Source of the DNA: Trifolium pratense
Taxonomy: Eukaryota > Streptophyta > Magnoliopsida > Fabales > Fabaceae
Assembly (NCBI RefSeq): GCF_020283565.1
Contig: NC_060060.1
Coordinates: forward strand, 1-64,000
DNA length: 64,000 bases
Direction of reading: 5' to 3'
This document shows, piece by piece, positions 52,940 through 63,992 of this stretch. How positions within the stretch are numbered: position 1 is the first letter of the stretch; each line of letters opens with the position of its first letter. Made by a program: the position numbers and the translations under genes. The notes beneath the pieces are model-generated. The model worked only from the letters and a program-made list of their open reading frames with translations. It was not told the origin of the DNA and searched no databases.

Positions 52940-55900
52940 AACAATAAAAGACAAAGGAAAATGAAAACCTTAATCTTCTTGGTGACAGAAGAGCTAGGTG
53001 ATGGAGTATCATCTGAGCTTAGATATATATTGCAAATCAGTGCAGAAAATGGTTCAAATCTTCAACCCTTTTAAACATAATTTAACAACAAAAACATAAA
53101 AGTCATAAGCAATCATATAAATATGTAACCCTTATCAATTTGAACACATAGGACAAGTTATTAGCATCAAACCTTCAACCAAATGAAGCCTTAAAGTAAG
53201 CCACATGTGAAACCAGTTAAGCTACTATCTCAAACAAGAATGTATTACTAAAGTAATCTTTATTCTCAGTTATTGTTGAGCAGCCTCAATTGAACTAACC
53301 TAAGTCTGCGAATGCAACCATATATCCATGAACATGAGATAATAAAAGTTCAATTCTCAAGTTTAGACATTAGCAGCATGAGAGTATGATCAAGTTGCTC
53401 TAAGTTGCTTTTCATCTAGTGCTTACTATGTCCAATAGCTTCTCCACATCTAGTATTCAAGCTTAATATGATTTCAATTATGACCACCAAACCATGGTGT
53501 TTTACCACTCGTGATGTTACTTTATGAACAATATTGATAAATGAAGGAACCTATAATGTAATCAAGCCTATTGTGATTTAAATCATGACCACCTAACTAG
53601 TGAGTGCTATGCTACAAGTGTAATGGTAAAAGTGAAGTACCACCAATTATAGAAGCTCTCAAATTCCCCTTCCATTTTCTGTGTTGGTGTCAAATTGATC
53701 AGCAATAAAAGCAATGTTGCAAGGCTACAAAGCTGCAGACTGATAAACATCAAGCTCTTCAAACTCCTGATTTGTAGAGACCCTGAAATTAAACAACTCT
53801 TTCTTGGTCAAAAACGTCGTTATGCAGTATATTCTGAATAATTAAGAAGCAACTATGAAGCTCGGTACCATCGAGTAATCACATGTTCAGTCAAGAAATT
53901 TAACACACAAAACTTTTCAGGGAAAAGCTATGCTAATCAAAATTTTATGATCATTTAGTTGTCCTGAAAATCAAGTTGTTAATAATGCAAAGAAGAAACA
54001 ATGTATGTAAAAATACAGTTTCATTGTGAATGTAAAAACAAGCCATGAACCTTCAACCTCTGTTTCAGCGTTATCATCTTCCTTTGCAAATCAAGGGACA
54101 AAATTGCATGACTCTTTAGAAAATTGCAAATCAAGTAGTTACAGGGTGTCATCATCAAGAGATGAATTTTTGAAAAATTGGTAGAGAGCTGGTAAAAAAT
54201 GGTTTTAGTCATTTTTATATAATTGGATTAATTCATAAGCAAAGAAATGATTAGTTCATGAAATGATTCAACAATATTTTCTCATCGTGTAGTACACAAC
54301 TCTTTTTTGTTTTGTAGATGCAAAGAGGCTAATTGGTAGGAAATTTTCTGACCCAATAGTTCAGAGTGATATGAAATTATGGCCATTTAAAGTAATTGGC
54401 GGCATCGATGACAAACCCATGATTGTTGTCAATTACAACGAAGAAGAAAAACAATTTGCTGCCGAGGAAATCTCGTCCATGGTATTGTCAAAAATGTGTG
54501 AGATAGCAGAAGCTTACCTTGGATCAAAAGTGAAGGATGTTGTTATAACAGTTCCTGCATATTTTGATAACTCACAACGTCAAGCTACTAGAGATGCAGG
54601 TGAAATTGCAGGCCTCAATGTTATGCGAATAATCAACGAGCCTACTGCAGCAGCAATTGCATATGGCCTTGGCATGAAACCATTTAATCAAGGACGAAAG
54701 CATGTTTTCATTTTTGATTTAGGTGGTGGTACTTTGGACGTGTCTATTGTCACATTTGAGAAAGATGATATCAAAGTTAAGGCCCATGCCGGAGACACTC
54801 ACCTCGGAGGACAGGACTTTGATAATACAATGGTGAACCATTTTGTGAAGGAGTTCTTGAGGAAGCATAAAATTGATATTAGTAGAGACCCAAGAGCTCT
54901 TAGGCGGTTGAAGTCGGCTTGTGAGAAAGCAAAGAGGATACTTTCTTCCAATACTGACACTACCGTTGAGATAGAATGTTTAAATCAAGGTATAGATTTT
55001 TACTCACCAATTAGTCGCGCAAAGTTTGAGGAACTCAACAAGAATCACTTCAACAAGTGCATGGAGATTGTAGAAAAGTGTCTAATAGATAGCGGTGTGG
55101 AGAAGAGTAGCATTGATGATGTTGTCTTAGTCGGTGGCTCTACAAGGATTGTAAAACTGCAACAACTATTGAGTGATGTCTTTGAAGGCAAGGAATTATG
55201 CAAAAGAATCAATGCCGATGAGGCGGTTGCATATGGTGCTGCAGTCCAAGCATCTATATTGAGTGGGGAATTCAATGAAAAAGTTCAAGTTTTGATGGAA
55301 GTTATTCCTTTGTCCCTTGGATTGGAAACACATGGGGGGATCATGAGAATAATAATTCCTAGGAATACCATGATTCCTACAAACAAGGAACATATATTCA
55401 CTACACATTTCAACAACCAAACCAATATTCTAATTCATGTTTATGAGGGTGAGAGGCAAGCAACTAGAGACAACAACTTGCTAGGAAAATTTGTGTTGGA
55501 AATTCCTCCAGCTCCGGCAGGTCTTCCTCAAATCAAGATTAGCTTCCAAATTGATGATGATGGCATCTTACACGTCTCTACCTCGGAAAAATTGTCCGGG
55601 GTTAACAAGAAGGTTAAAATAATAAGTGACAATGGAAGACTTTCAAAGGAGGAAATTGAGAGGATGATCAAAGAAGCTGAGAAGTACAAAGATGAAGACA
55701 AGAGTTATAGAATGAAGGTGGAAGCAAGAAATGCATTGGAGAAGTATGCATACAACATAAGTAATGCCATAAATGACAGGGAGATTAGCTCAAAGCTTTC
55801 CGAAGAAGACAAGAAAGCGATCAATGAAGTAATTGACTTGGTCTTAATGTGGCTAGATGTCAATGTGATTGCAGAACAACATGATTTTGAATATTATAGA

Positions 55901-56125
55901 AGCCTTCTTTCAAACGTGTTTGATCCAATTATTGTGAAGATGGTAAGCGACGAGGGGGATAGCTTGCAACTCGGTACTGTTGTTGGTTATGCAGTTGATA
56001 ATAAAAAGAAACGATGGCCATCTATATTAGCAAAATATGCTTTTGAGATAGGGTATTCTGCTGCAACAAACAGCTTGGTTAACACAGCTTCTTCTGTAAT
56101 TGTTGAGATTTTTAAAAATATGTAG
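52064..56125 (+). CDS. Cytosolic-type HSP70 chaperone, copy B (two exons, 2-kb intron)
   Basis: Exon 1 is 52064-52277 and exon 2 is 54318-56125, splitting the same Asp codon as copies A and C and giving 673 residues. ATPase signatures are present ([46 protein letters not shown]), with Tyr replacing Phe before [12 protein letters not shown] is shared with A and C. The tail lacks EEVD and ends [19 protein letters not shown]...EIFKNM, with a basic KKKRW. The 2,040-bp intron has gained a Stowaway-like MITE, two microsatellites, a perfect hairpin and ~1.3 kb of extra sequence. The leader at 51984-52030 matches copy A, but no clear TATA box remains. Splicing of the expanded intron is the main doubt about activity. 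Confidence 0.9.
52310..52520. mobile_element. Stowaway-like MITE in intron 1 of HSP70 copy B
   Basis: 211 bp with termini CTCTCTCGGTCTCAAAATATAAG and, inverted, the corresponding ATGAGACTAATGGAG end, flanked by TA. Confidence 0.65.
52541..52571. repeat. (AT)n microsatellite in intron 1 of copy B
   Basis: An uninterrupted AT run of ~31 bp in the intron, directly before the inserted segment starting GGGATTTGC. Confidence 0.95.
52811..52884. repeat. Perfect 24-bp inverted repeat (hairpin) in the copy B intron
   Basis: CCAATTAGCCATGAAATAAT plus TTCG (52811-52834) pairs without mismatch with 52861-52884, leaving a 26-base loop. Confidence 0.9.
52893..52934. repeat. (GA)n microsatellite in the copy B intron
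   Basis: Uninterrupted GA run of ~42 bp, eight bases after the perfect hairpin. Confidence 0.95.
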
Positions 56126-56350
56126 TTAAAACTTCTTGCAAATTGTATTGGCAAATACATATTTAAGGTGGTGACAGTGTCAACTATAAGATAAATTGTT
56201 GGATATGATTATAGATGTATAATATCCTTATTAATTAGTTGTTAACAATGATATAAAACAATGGACTTATTTCTTTTATTTCAGTAAATTAAAGCCTATT
56301 ACACGCATCATCGCATTATATGTTGTTAATTAATAAGGCTTCGAGAAAAT
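56126..56350 (+). other. 3' flank of HSP70 copy B
   Basis: The first ~115 bases match 179-291, the flank of the partial HSP70 copy at the window start. No gene. Confidence 0.7.
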
Positions 56351-56760
56351 TGTTAAGAATATAGATAGCTGGTTGAAATTTCCACTAGTTTGTTAGAGTT
56401 GGTTATTTGTTGCTTAGTTGGTTAATCTCCAAAATTGCTCTATATAAGAGTCACTATTGTACTATTTTCATTATTCTTTTATCAATCTATATTCATTCAA
56501 TATGAATTCTTATGAATATGTACTTTCTTTATCCCTATGATCCCATGATTCTTAACATGGTATCAAAGCGATGCCCAAGGCATGAAGATGAAGATTGCGT
56601 TTCCGTTAACAGTTCTGAAAATTGTGAAGAAGATGAACCTGATGATGTTGCAATTCTCAGCACTTCTACTCATGATCTGGAATCTTCAACTTCACAAAAT
56701 TCAATCCTTTTTGGCTTCTTCACATCTATGATCTTTATCCTATGATCCAATAATTATTCA
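56351..56760 (+). mobile_element. Copia-type LTR with initiator-Met primer-binding site (truncated element)
   Basis: A 207-bp LTR (56351-56557) has inverted ends TGTTAAGAAT / ATTCTTAACA and a TATA-like CTCTATATAAGAG near 56437. It is followed at once by TGGTATCAAAGC, the plant copia PBS for initiator tRNA-Met. The ~200 bases after it encode no recognisable gag and no second LTR was found. Size would fit a TRIM or a broken copia element. Confidence 0.8.
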
Positions 56761-58544
56761 TAACAAAAATTGAATTGCAAATATTTATCCCTGTATCTTA
56801 TGGATGTATCTTTATTGTACTCTATCTTTATCCCTGTGATTATGGATGTATCTGACCCCTTTATTGTTTGATTGATTCATTTTTTCTTGCATCTTTTTGT
56901 GTATATGTTACAATATTGTTTATGTTAAAAGAAAACAAATGTTAGACGATTCTGATTTGACTCGTATGATTGCACAACCACATGCAAAGCATGTTGCTTG
57001 TTTTCATTAGTTGTTGGGTAAATACGCCCAAATTATCAAGGGGTAGAGTGGGTCTCACTTAAATTTCTCTATGTTGTAAATTGTGGGGTTTCCTAAAAAT
57101 TGTGAAAAGGGATATATACTAACCAAGGAAGAAACTAGAGTGTGTTTGGATGAAATAATTAGAAATTTTAAGTAATTTAAATGATGGCATTTGAATTACC
57201 TTTATTTTAAAATTTATGTTTCGATAGAGTAATAGGAGATTTCATCGTGAATATTGGGCCACTTTTAAAAATTTAGAAAGTTTTGGGTCACTTTTAAAAT
57301 TTGAAAAATATGAAAGCAATTTGCAATTTTTAATATTTTAAAGGATCAATTTATAAATTTTTAGGGATCAATGTGCAATGTGTTTGCACAATCCTAGATT
57401 TTATCCAAAACACACCGAAGGTGTTTGCAATTTTGTTTCCCAATCCGAGATTTTATCCATAACACACTGAATCATTGGTCAATGATTTCCCAAAGATTTC
57501 CTCCTTTTGTCCCTCTAAAACCCTAGGACACATCCCTAAGAGAATGTAAGAAAAAAGACAATTTTTATATTGCTTCTCCGGTTAGCGCCATGAGCTCCCT
57601 CCCTACGCCCCGCACTCGTACGTCACGCCTACGTGCATCCACCATAGGCAAAACCTAAAAAACAGAAACGGGCAAGTGCCTCGCGCAACCTATCAAGCGC
57701 CCCACACTTCCAATAGTAGCAACAACCATTTTCTAACATAGAAATTTGAGATTTCAACACACAACAGACATGAAGTTTTGTCTCTATCATAGAGCAGTCA
57801 TAATCTTTTTATTTTAAAATTTGATATCGAGCATTACAATCGACTAATCCGACGAGACTAATATACCACTATCCACTTGCGAGAGCCCATTTAAAGTCAG
57901 AGTGTTTTTGGCCACTTTTTTCAAAAAAAATAATTTAAAATAGTATCTTTGGTCTCCAAACTTGAGATTTTGGTCTCATAACTTATTCTGATTTCTCTTT
58001 ATAAAAAAACTTATTCTGGTTTCTTATTAATTGTTTTTTAACATTAAACGAATCATTTCTCACTTAATTGTATTCTAATGATTAATCATCATTTAATAGA
58101 CCTTCTATATATCTTAATTAAAATACCAATTTTGCAAGGTACAAGTACGAAATGGTCAAATTTTAGAGCTGAGTGGTCAAGATTTTTAGTTGTAAGGACA
58201 AGAGGAGGCTTATGATTTTTCTTTAGGTACTTTTTGTATGTTTCCTAAATAGAAGAAGTACATTTTTTGAAGTTATAACAAACTTTGAAAAAGTCACAGA
58301 GTAGGAGATCATAGTTAGTTAAATTAAATATCATACGAAATTATTTCTTATTTTTCATTCTTTATATTCCTATTAATCTTTATACTATAAGTATTCAACA
58401 CCCCCATGAAATAAACAGAACAAGCATAGTCCTCTTTATTATTTGTTCATTGTAAACATTTCAAAGTAAGGTATGGGGAAAAATTTGTAACCACTAAGCT
58501 CAAAATCAAATATACTTTCCCGAAAGAAAAAAATATGGTCAATT
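56761..58544. other. Intergenic before the AAA-ATPase, no gene recognised
   Basis: Contains a duplicated motif AATCC(T/G)AGATTTTATCC with AACACAC (57389-57415 and 57440-57470) and a GC-richer patch near 57590-57700 without a supported ORF. The last few hundred bases should hold the AAA-ATPase promoter. No clear TATA box could be singled out. Confidence 0.45.
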
Positions 58545-58552
58545 ATGTCTAG
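58535..58552 (+). promoter_or_regulatory. Five-codon upstream ORF overlapping the AAA-ATPase start
   Basis: ATG at 58535 opens MVNYV and stops at TAG (58550-58552), six bases inside the main ORF, in another frame. If the transcript includes it, it would reduce or regulate initiation at 58545. Confidence 0.45.
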
Positions 58553-59966
58553 CATAATGTTTCTGTTTGGCATATTTGAGAAATTCTTCACAAATCAACT
58601 TCATAGATATGTTACCAAATACTTGCAAAAATTCATAAATTTTATGTCCCCTTACATTCAAATAAACTTTCCTGATCAAATATCAAGAAAGCATCTCCAG
58701 GGCAGTGATGCTTACACATGTATCAAAACATATCTCAGTCTAAAATCATTAGAAAGAGCCAAAAGGCTTAATGCCGAAGTTGTCGAAAATAATCTAACCC
58801 CACTTGTCCTTACCCTAGGTGACAATGAGGAGATCATCGATGAATTCAATGGAGTAAAGGTTTGGTGGGTTGCTAACTTAAAGTACAACTCTCAAAATGA
58901 TCATTCATATGAGAAAAAATGGTTAACACTTACGTTCCATAAAAGGTATCGCGATCTCATCACTACTTCTTACATAAAACATGTGTTGGAAGAAGGAAAA
59001 ATGATTACAATGAAGAATAGAAAGCTTAAGCTTTACACCAACAACCCGAGCGAAGATTGGTGGAAATCATCGAAAAAAAAGTGGAGTTCCATTACTTTTG
59101 AACACCCTGCAAGGTTTGAAACACTTGCTATGGATCCAAAGAAGAAAGAAGAGATCATAGACGATCTTATTAAGTTCAAGACGGGTAAAGAGTACTATGC
59201 TAATGTTGGAAAGGCCTGGAAACGTGGTTATTTACTTTTCGGTCCACCTGGGACTGGAAAATCTACCATGATATCCGCTATGGCGAATTTCATGAACTAT
59301 GATGTGTATGATCTTGAATTAACAACTATCAAGGATAACAATGAGTTGAAAAGACTTTTGATTGCGACGTCAAACAAATCAATTATAGTGATAGAGGATA
59401 TTGATTGTTCCATTGATCTCACCGGTAAAAGGAAGGAAAAAAAGGATCTTGTTTACAATTCTAAATACTTTGATCCGGTGGAAAGTAAAGTAACACTTTC
59501 GGGTTTATTGAATTGTATCGATGGAATTTGGTCGGCGTGTGGAGGAGAAAGGATCATTATTTTCACAACAAACTTTGTGGAAAAACTTGATCATGCTCTT
59601 ATTAGGAGGGGAAGGATGGATATGCACATTGAAATGTCATATTGTAGCTATGAAGCTTTCAAAGTGCTTGCAAAGAACTATTGGAATGTTGAGTCTCATG
59701 ATGGGTTGTTTCCAATTATTGAAAAAATGATAGGAGAGATTAATATAACGCCCGCCGATGTTGCTGAAAATTTGATGCCGAAGTCAATTGGTGAAGATTT
59801 TGAAACTTGCTTGAAGAATTTGATTCAATCTCTTGAGAATGCAAAGAAAAAGGAAGAGAAGAAAGCAAAGGAAAAGGTGGAGGATGTGGAAGCTCAATTG
59901 AAGGTAGAGGAGGATAAACAAGAATTTACTAAAGAGAACAAGAATGTTTTAAGTTTGCTTGATTAA
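58545..59966 (+). CDS. BCS1/OM66-type AAA-ATPase, intronless (473 aa)
   Basis: Member of the plant AAA-ATPase family related to mitochondrial BCS1 and OM66/HSR4-like proteins. These use ATP hydrolysis to act on membrane or protein substrates, and several respond to stress. The N-terminal ~20 residues (MSSIMFLFGIFEKFF) are hydrophobic and may anchor or target the protein. The AAA-associated N-terminal domain follows (SPYIQINF, DAYTCIKTYL, WWVANLKY, LTFHKRYR). The ATPase core has EHPARFETLAMD, Walker A GPPGTGKS (residues 233-240), Walker B IIVIEDIDCS (about 280-289), LSGLLNCIDGIWS, IIFTTN and RRGRMDMHI with arginine-finger candidates. The C-terminus is Lys/Glu-rich, probably helical. Single-exon structure is common in this family. 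It sits between HSP70 copies B and C on the same strand. Confidence 0.92.
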   Translation: MSSIMFLFGIFEKFFTNQLHRYVTKYLQKFINFMSPYIQINFPDQISRKHLQGSDAYTCIKTYLSLKSLERAKRLNAEVVENNLTPLVLTLGDNEEIIDEFNGVKVWWVANLKYNSQNDHSYEKKWLTLTFHKRYRDLITTSYIKHVLEEGKMITMKNRKLKLYTNNPSEDWWKSSKKKWSSITFEHPARFETLAMDPKKKEEIIDDLIKFKTGKEYYANVGKAWKRGYLLFGPPGTGKSTMISAMANFMNYDVYDLELTTIKDNNELKRLLIATSNKSIIVIEDIDCSIDLTGKRKEKKDLVYNSKYFDPVESKVTLSGLLNCIDGIWSACGGERIIIFTTNFVEKLDHALIRRGRMDMHIEMSYCSYEAFKVLAKNYWNVESHDGLFPIIEKMIGEINITPADVAENLMPKSIGEDFETCLKNLIQSLENAKKKEEKKAKEKVEDVEAQLKVEEDKQEFTKENKNVLSLLD

Positions 59967-60644
59967 TACTACTTTGGGTTAGGTTAATTTCACTAAGATT
60001 AATAGTATTTAGGAACTTTCTAATGGCACTATTGTTTTTATGTTATGCTTTTGTTTGAGTAGTGTGTGTAACTTTGGTTGTACTTTTGTTCTGTTATCTA
60101 AGTACTTGGTGTTGAGTTATCTAATAAAATTTGATTATTAAAAAAGAAAAAAAGTGATTCATATAAGTAGTTTTTTAAACTTGGATGGAAAGATCTACAC
60201 TATATATAATGATAGAATTTGAATTGTTATCGCATTTTAGATGACTTATCTAATGAGGAAAACTTGGACATGGTATCATTCATTTATTGTAATTATCAAT
60301 TTATTATTTTTTTTGACAAATATTGTAATTATCAGTTAGTTCTAATAAGTTTTTTTTTTTTTTTTTGACTAAAAATAAATGATATTCATTCATTCAAATT
60401 GATAGGGTACATCGATGTAATACAAATTCAAATTTGCTAAAAACAAAAAGGATGAATCTGCAAACAAACTCACAGCATCCATGTTAATAGCATAAAACGG
60501 CAAATTACATAAGCCTACATATATGACTATATTGAAGTGTCTGGAATGTCCATGCCCCCAGATCTGCAACGTTGATGACACAAAAGTCGACATTGGATAA
60601 ATTTGTACTTGATCGGATCTAATCCTTCAACCTGAAACAAATGA
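59967..60644. other. 3' flank of the AAA-ATPase and a possible minus-strand retroposon tail
   Basis: The first ~170 bases are probably the AAA-ATPase 3' UTR. A T run at 60349-60366 followed by TTGACTAAAAATAAATG reads on the minus strand as AATATCATTTATTTTTAG then poly(A), as at the end of a retroposed sequence. No gene. Confidence 0.45.
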
Positions 60645-60728
60645 ACACCGCACAAAGACGGGAAAACAAAATACACCGCACAGAGACGGCACAACAGAAT
60701 ACACCGCACAAGGACGGGATAACAAATA
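60645..60728. repeat. Three tandem 28-bp repeats
   Basis: Units begin ACACCGCACA(A/G)(A/G)GACGG at 60645, 60673 and 60701. Similarity between units is high (about 4-6 differences each). Confidence 0.9.
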
Positions 60729-60795
60729 ACATAAAACCAAACAAATATGTGAAAAATCACACTTATTTAATAACGAGAAAGAAAAAACAATTTGG

Positions 60796-60836
60796 AGGGG
60801 TGATTTTAGGTCAAGATTTGACCTGAAATCACCCCT
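60796..60836. repeat. 18-bp hairpin followed by a T run
   Basis: AGGGGTGATTTTAGGTCA (60796-60813) pairs with 60819-60836 at 17 of 18 positions across a five-base loop. TTTTT follows. Confidence 0.8.
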
Positions 60837-61715
60837 TTTTGATAAACTAAGAAGAAGATATTGCATTTTTGTGGGTATGGCCGAAATTAAGGGTGTACAT
60901 CGGATTGTGTTAGATGGCGAAAATTAAAATCTGAATCACATAATGTACTTCGGATTATGTCAAGTAGTTATTGAACCGGGTTGAGTAAATACACTTATTT
61001 TCGAGAATGGTTTGGACTGGGTTGAATACACGACTAAATGGTAAATCATATTTTTTTCAAATATTTCAAATAAATATAGTAGGGTGGGCAGATTTTTTTG
61101 GTTTGAATCCAGTTTTACTCGAAACCCAGTTTTTTATGGGTTGTTCATTTTGAAATTCATACCTGCTACTCAATGACATGCCCCAACATATTTTTTAGAT
61201 TAGATCACCACAAGTAAAAGTCATAAGTTGTAATTGTCCCAATTTATAGAGACCCAAAACATTTAATCCAAAAAGCTATTAATTGGAATGATGTGTGATG
61301 ACTAGAGTCAAATTTTAATTTAGATGAAATTTTTTATACACGTTTTATTTAATGCATACAACCACCAGTACACTTGTTGATCTGAACAATTGTGATAAAT
61401 TTTTTTTTTTTACGGTAATTGTGATAGATTCATAAATAGTAATTATTAATTTTTTTTATATTAAATACTGTTGATTTATATTAGAATGGTACACCTTAAC
61501 GGTATATCGATACATGTTCAAATAAAATGTCTATTAAAGTCTTTAATTAAAAGATTTGTTTATAGTAGTCTATACTTTTATAGGAGCCGACACATTTAAT
61601 CCAAAACAGTTAAAACTCAAAACTAAACTCAATTATTTTTGATTGACTAATTCACTCAAAACTAAACAAGTATTTTTGACTCATTCAAACAGGTATTTGA
61701 GTCAAACTAACCAAG
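60837..61715. other. Intergenic upstream of HSP70 copy C, no gene recognised
   Basis: AT-rich with repeated phrases on a CGGATT(G/A)TGT theme at 60900-60960 and (AAACTAAAC) around 61610-61670. No ORF or element with clear ends. Confidence 0.45.
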
Positions 61716-61725
61716 TATATATATA
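61716..61725 (+). promoter_or_regulatory. TATA box of HSP70 copy C
   Basis: TATATATATA, 87 bp before the ATG at 61812. No convincing heat-shock element was seen close by. Confidence 0.6.
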
Positions 61726-61811
61726 GGCTCAAAACCTTCCAAAAGAAAAGAAGAAAAAAAAAAGAAGCATATTCCATCTCAAAACATAGTTTGACTTTTA
61801 GAAAGAGAGAA

Positions 61812-63992
61812 ATGACAGGAACAAGTAAGAAATTTGCAATAGGAATCGACCTAGGAACAACATATTCTTGTGTTGCAGTGTGTAGGAATGATAAGGTAGA
61901 GATCATAGTGAACGACCAAGGAAACAGAACAACACCTTCTTATGTTGCCTTCACTGATTCTCAAAGGATGATTGGTGATTATGCTTTCAATATGGCTGCT
62001 TGCAACCCAACCAATACTGTCTTTGGTAAGATCTAACTTCTTATGTGAATCAAATTATTCGACCCTTTATCATTTTTTTGTGTCCCTTAGGCTCCGTTTG
62101 ACAAGAAACAGTGGATAACCGATAAGTTAACAGATAGCTGATGAACTTATAGTTTATGATTTAGCGTATAGCATATAGCATATAGCTAATTGAATTCGTA
62201 GTATTTACAAAACTTCTTGTTTTTTTTAGATGCGAAGAGGCTAATTGGTAGGAAATTTTCTGACACTATAGTTCAAAGTGATATGAAATTGTGGCCATTT
62301 AAAGTAATTGGTGGCCTCGATGACAAACCCATGATTGTTGTCAATTACAACAATGAAGAAAAACAATTTTCTGCCGAGGAAATATCATCCATGGTATTGG
62401 CAAAAATGCGTGAGATTGCAGAAGCTTACCTCGGATCAATAGTGAAGGATGTTGTTATAACTGTTCCTGCTTATTTCAATAACTCACAACGCGAAGCTAC
62501 AAGAGATGCAGGTGTTATTGCAGGCCTCAATGTTATGCGAATAATCAACGAGCCTACTGCAGCAGCAATTGCATATGGCCTTGACATGAATCCATTTAAT
62601 CATGGATGTAGACATGTTTTTATTTTTGATTTAGGTGGTGGAACTTTGGATGTGTCTATTGTCACATTTGAGAAAGATGACATAAAAGTTAAGGCTCATG
62701 CCGGAGACACTCACCTCGGAGGACAGGACTTTGATAATACAATGGTGAACCATTTTGTGAAGGAGTTCTCAAGGAGGCATAAAATTGACATTAGTGGAGA
62801 TCCAAGAGCCATGAGGAGGTTAAAGTCTGCTTGTGAGAAAGCAAAGAGAATACTTTCTTCCAATACTGACACCGCAATTGAAATAGATTGTTTAAAACAA
62901 GGTATAGATTTCTACTCACAAATTAGTCGCACAAAGTTTGAGGAACTCAACAAGAATCACTTTAGCAAGTGCATGGAGATTGTCGAGAAGTGCCTAATAG
63001 ATAGCGGTGTAGAGAAGAGTAGAATTGATGATGTTGTCCTTGTTGGTGGCTCTACAAGGATTGTAAAATTGCAAGAACTATTGAGAGATATCTTTGAAGG
63101 AAAGGAATTATGCAAAAGAATCAATGCCGATGAGGCGGTTGCATATGGTGCTGCTGTCCAAGCATCTATATTGAGTGGGGAATTCAATGAAAAGGTTCAA
63201 GATTTGAAGGAAGTCATTCCTTTATCCCTTGGATTGGAAACACATGGGGGGATCATGAAAGTATTAATTCCTAGGAATACCACAATTCCTACAAGCAAGG
63301 AACACATATTCACGACGCATTTTAACAACCAAACCAATATTCTAATTCATGTTTATGAGGGTGAGAGGCAAACAACTAGAGACAACAACTTGCTAGGAAA
63401 ATTTGTGTTGGAAATTCCTCCAGCTCCGGCAGGTCTTCCTCAAATCAAGATTAGCTTCCAAATTGATGAGGATGGAATCTTACACGTCTCTACCTCCGAA
63501 AAATTCTCCGGAGTTAACAAGAAGGTTAAAATAATAAGTGATAAGGGAAGACTTTCAAAGGAGGAAATTGAGAGGATGATCAAAGAAGCTGAGAAGTACA
63601 AAGATGACGACAAGAGGTATAGAATGAAGGTGGAAGCAAGAAACGCGTTAGAGAAGTATGCATACGATATGAGTAATGCCATAAATGATAAAGTGATTAG
63701 CTCAAAGCTTTCCTTAAAAGACAAGAAAGTGATCAATGAAGCAATTGATTTGGTCTTAATGTGGCTAGATGTCAATGTGGTTGCAGAGCAATGTGATTTT
63801 GAATATTATAGAACCATTCTTTCAAATGTGTTTGATCCAATTATTGAGAAGATGATAAACGATGAGGAACTCGGTACTGTTGATATTAAAAAGAATCGTT
63901 GGTCAAAATTATTAGCAAAATATGCTTTCGAGATAGGGTGTTCAGCTGCAATTATTACATGCAAATATGCATGGTTATTAATTGTACTTTAA
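61812..63992 (+). CDS. Cytosolic-type HSP70 chaperone, copy C (two exons, altered C-terminus)
   Basis: Exon 1 is 61812-62025 and exon 2 is 62230-63992. The 204-bp GT-AG intron splits the conserved Asp codon, giving 658 residues. ATG at 61812 starts MTGTSKK, matching copy A, and is chosen over anything upstream. The ATPase motifs are complete ([45 protein letters not shown]), with GGQDFDN. The substrate-binding domain closely follows copy B. The tail is shorter. A segment before KKNRW is deleted, and after EIGCSAA the sequence departs from the other copies to end [12 protein letters not shown], a short hydrophobic terminus. EEVD is absent. The compact intron may represent the ancestral form, which MITEs and insertions enlarged in A and B. 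Confidence 0.92.

Larger units (their letters stand above)
52572..54250. other. Extra sequence in the intron of HSP70 copy B, possible insertion with exon-like pieces
   Basis: This block is absent from the introns of copies A and C. It starts GGGATTTGCTAATGCACACCC and contains five or six TAGTAACA(T/C)TT motifs (52618-52725). On the minus strand there are exon-like pieces: a TTTCAG acceptor followed by [18 protein letters not shown] and a stop (~53790-53733), and [22 protein letters not shown] (~54120-54055). They suggest a captured gene fragment, but no family was recognised and boundaries are unclear. Confidence 0.35.

Noticed and set aside
54021..54212. Minus-strand ORF in the HSP70 copy B intron as a nested gene
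   Set aside because: Part of it looks exon-like, but no family, promoter or complete frame could be recognised; recorded only as a low-confidence insertion.
56512..56745. 77-codon ORF starting MNMYFLYPYD
   Set aside because: It starts inside a copia LTR and crosses the primer-binding site; not a gene.
60796..60840. Hairpin plus T run resembling a bacterial intrinsic terminator
   Set aside because: The window is plant nuclear DNA with no adjacent bacterial-type operon; kept only as a hairpin repeat.
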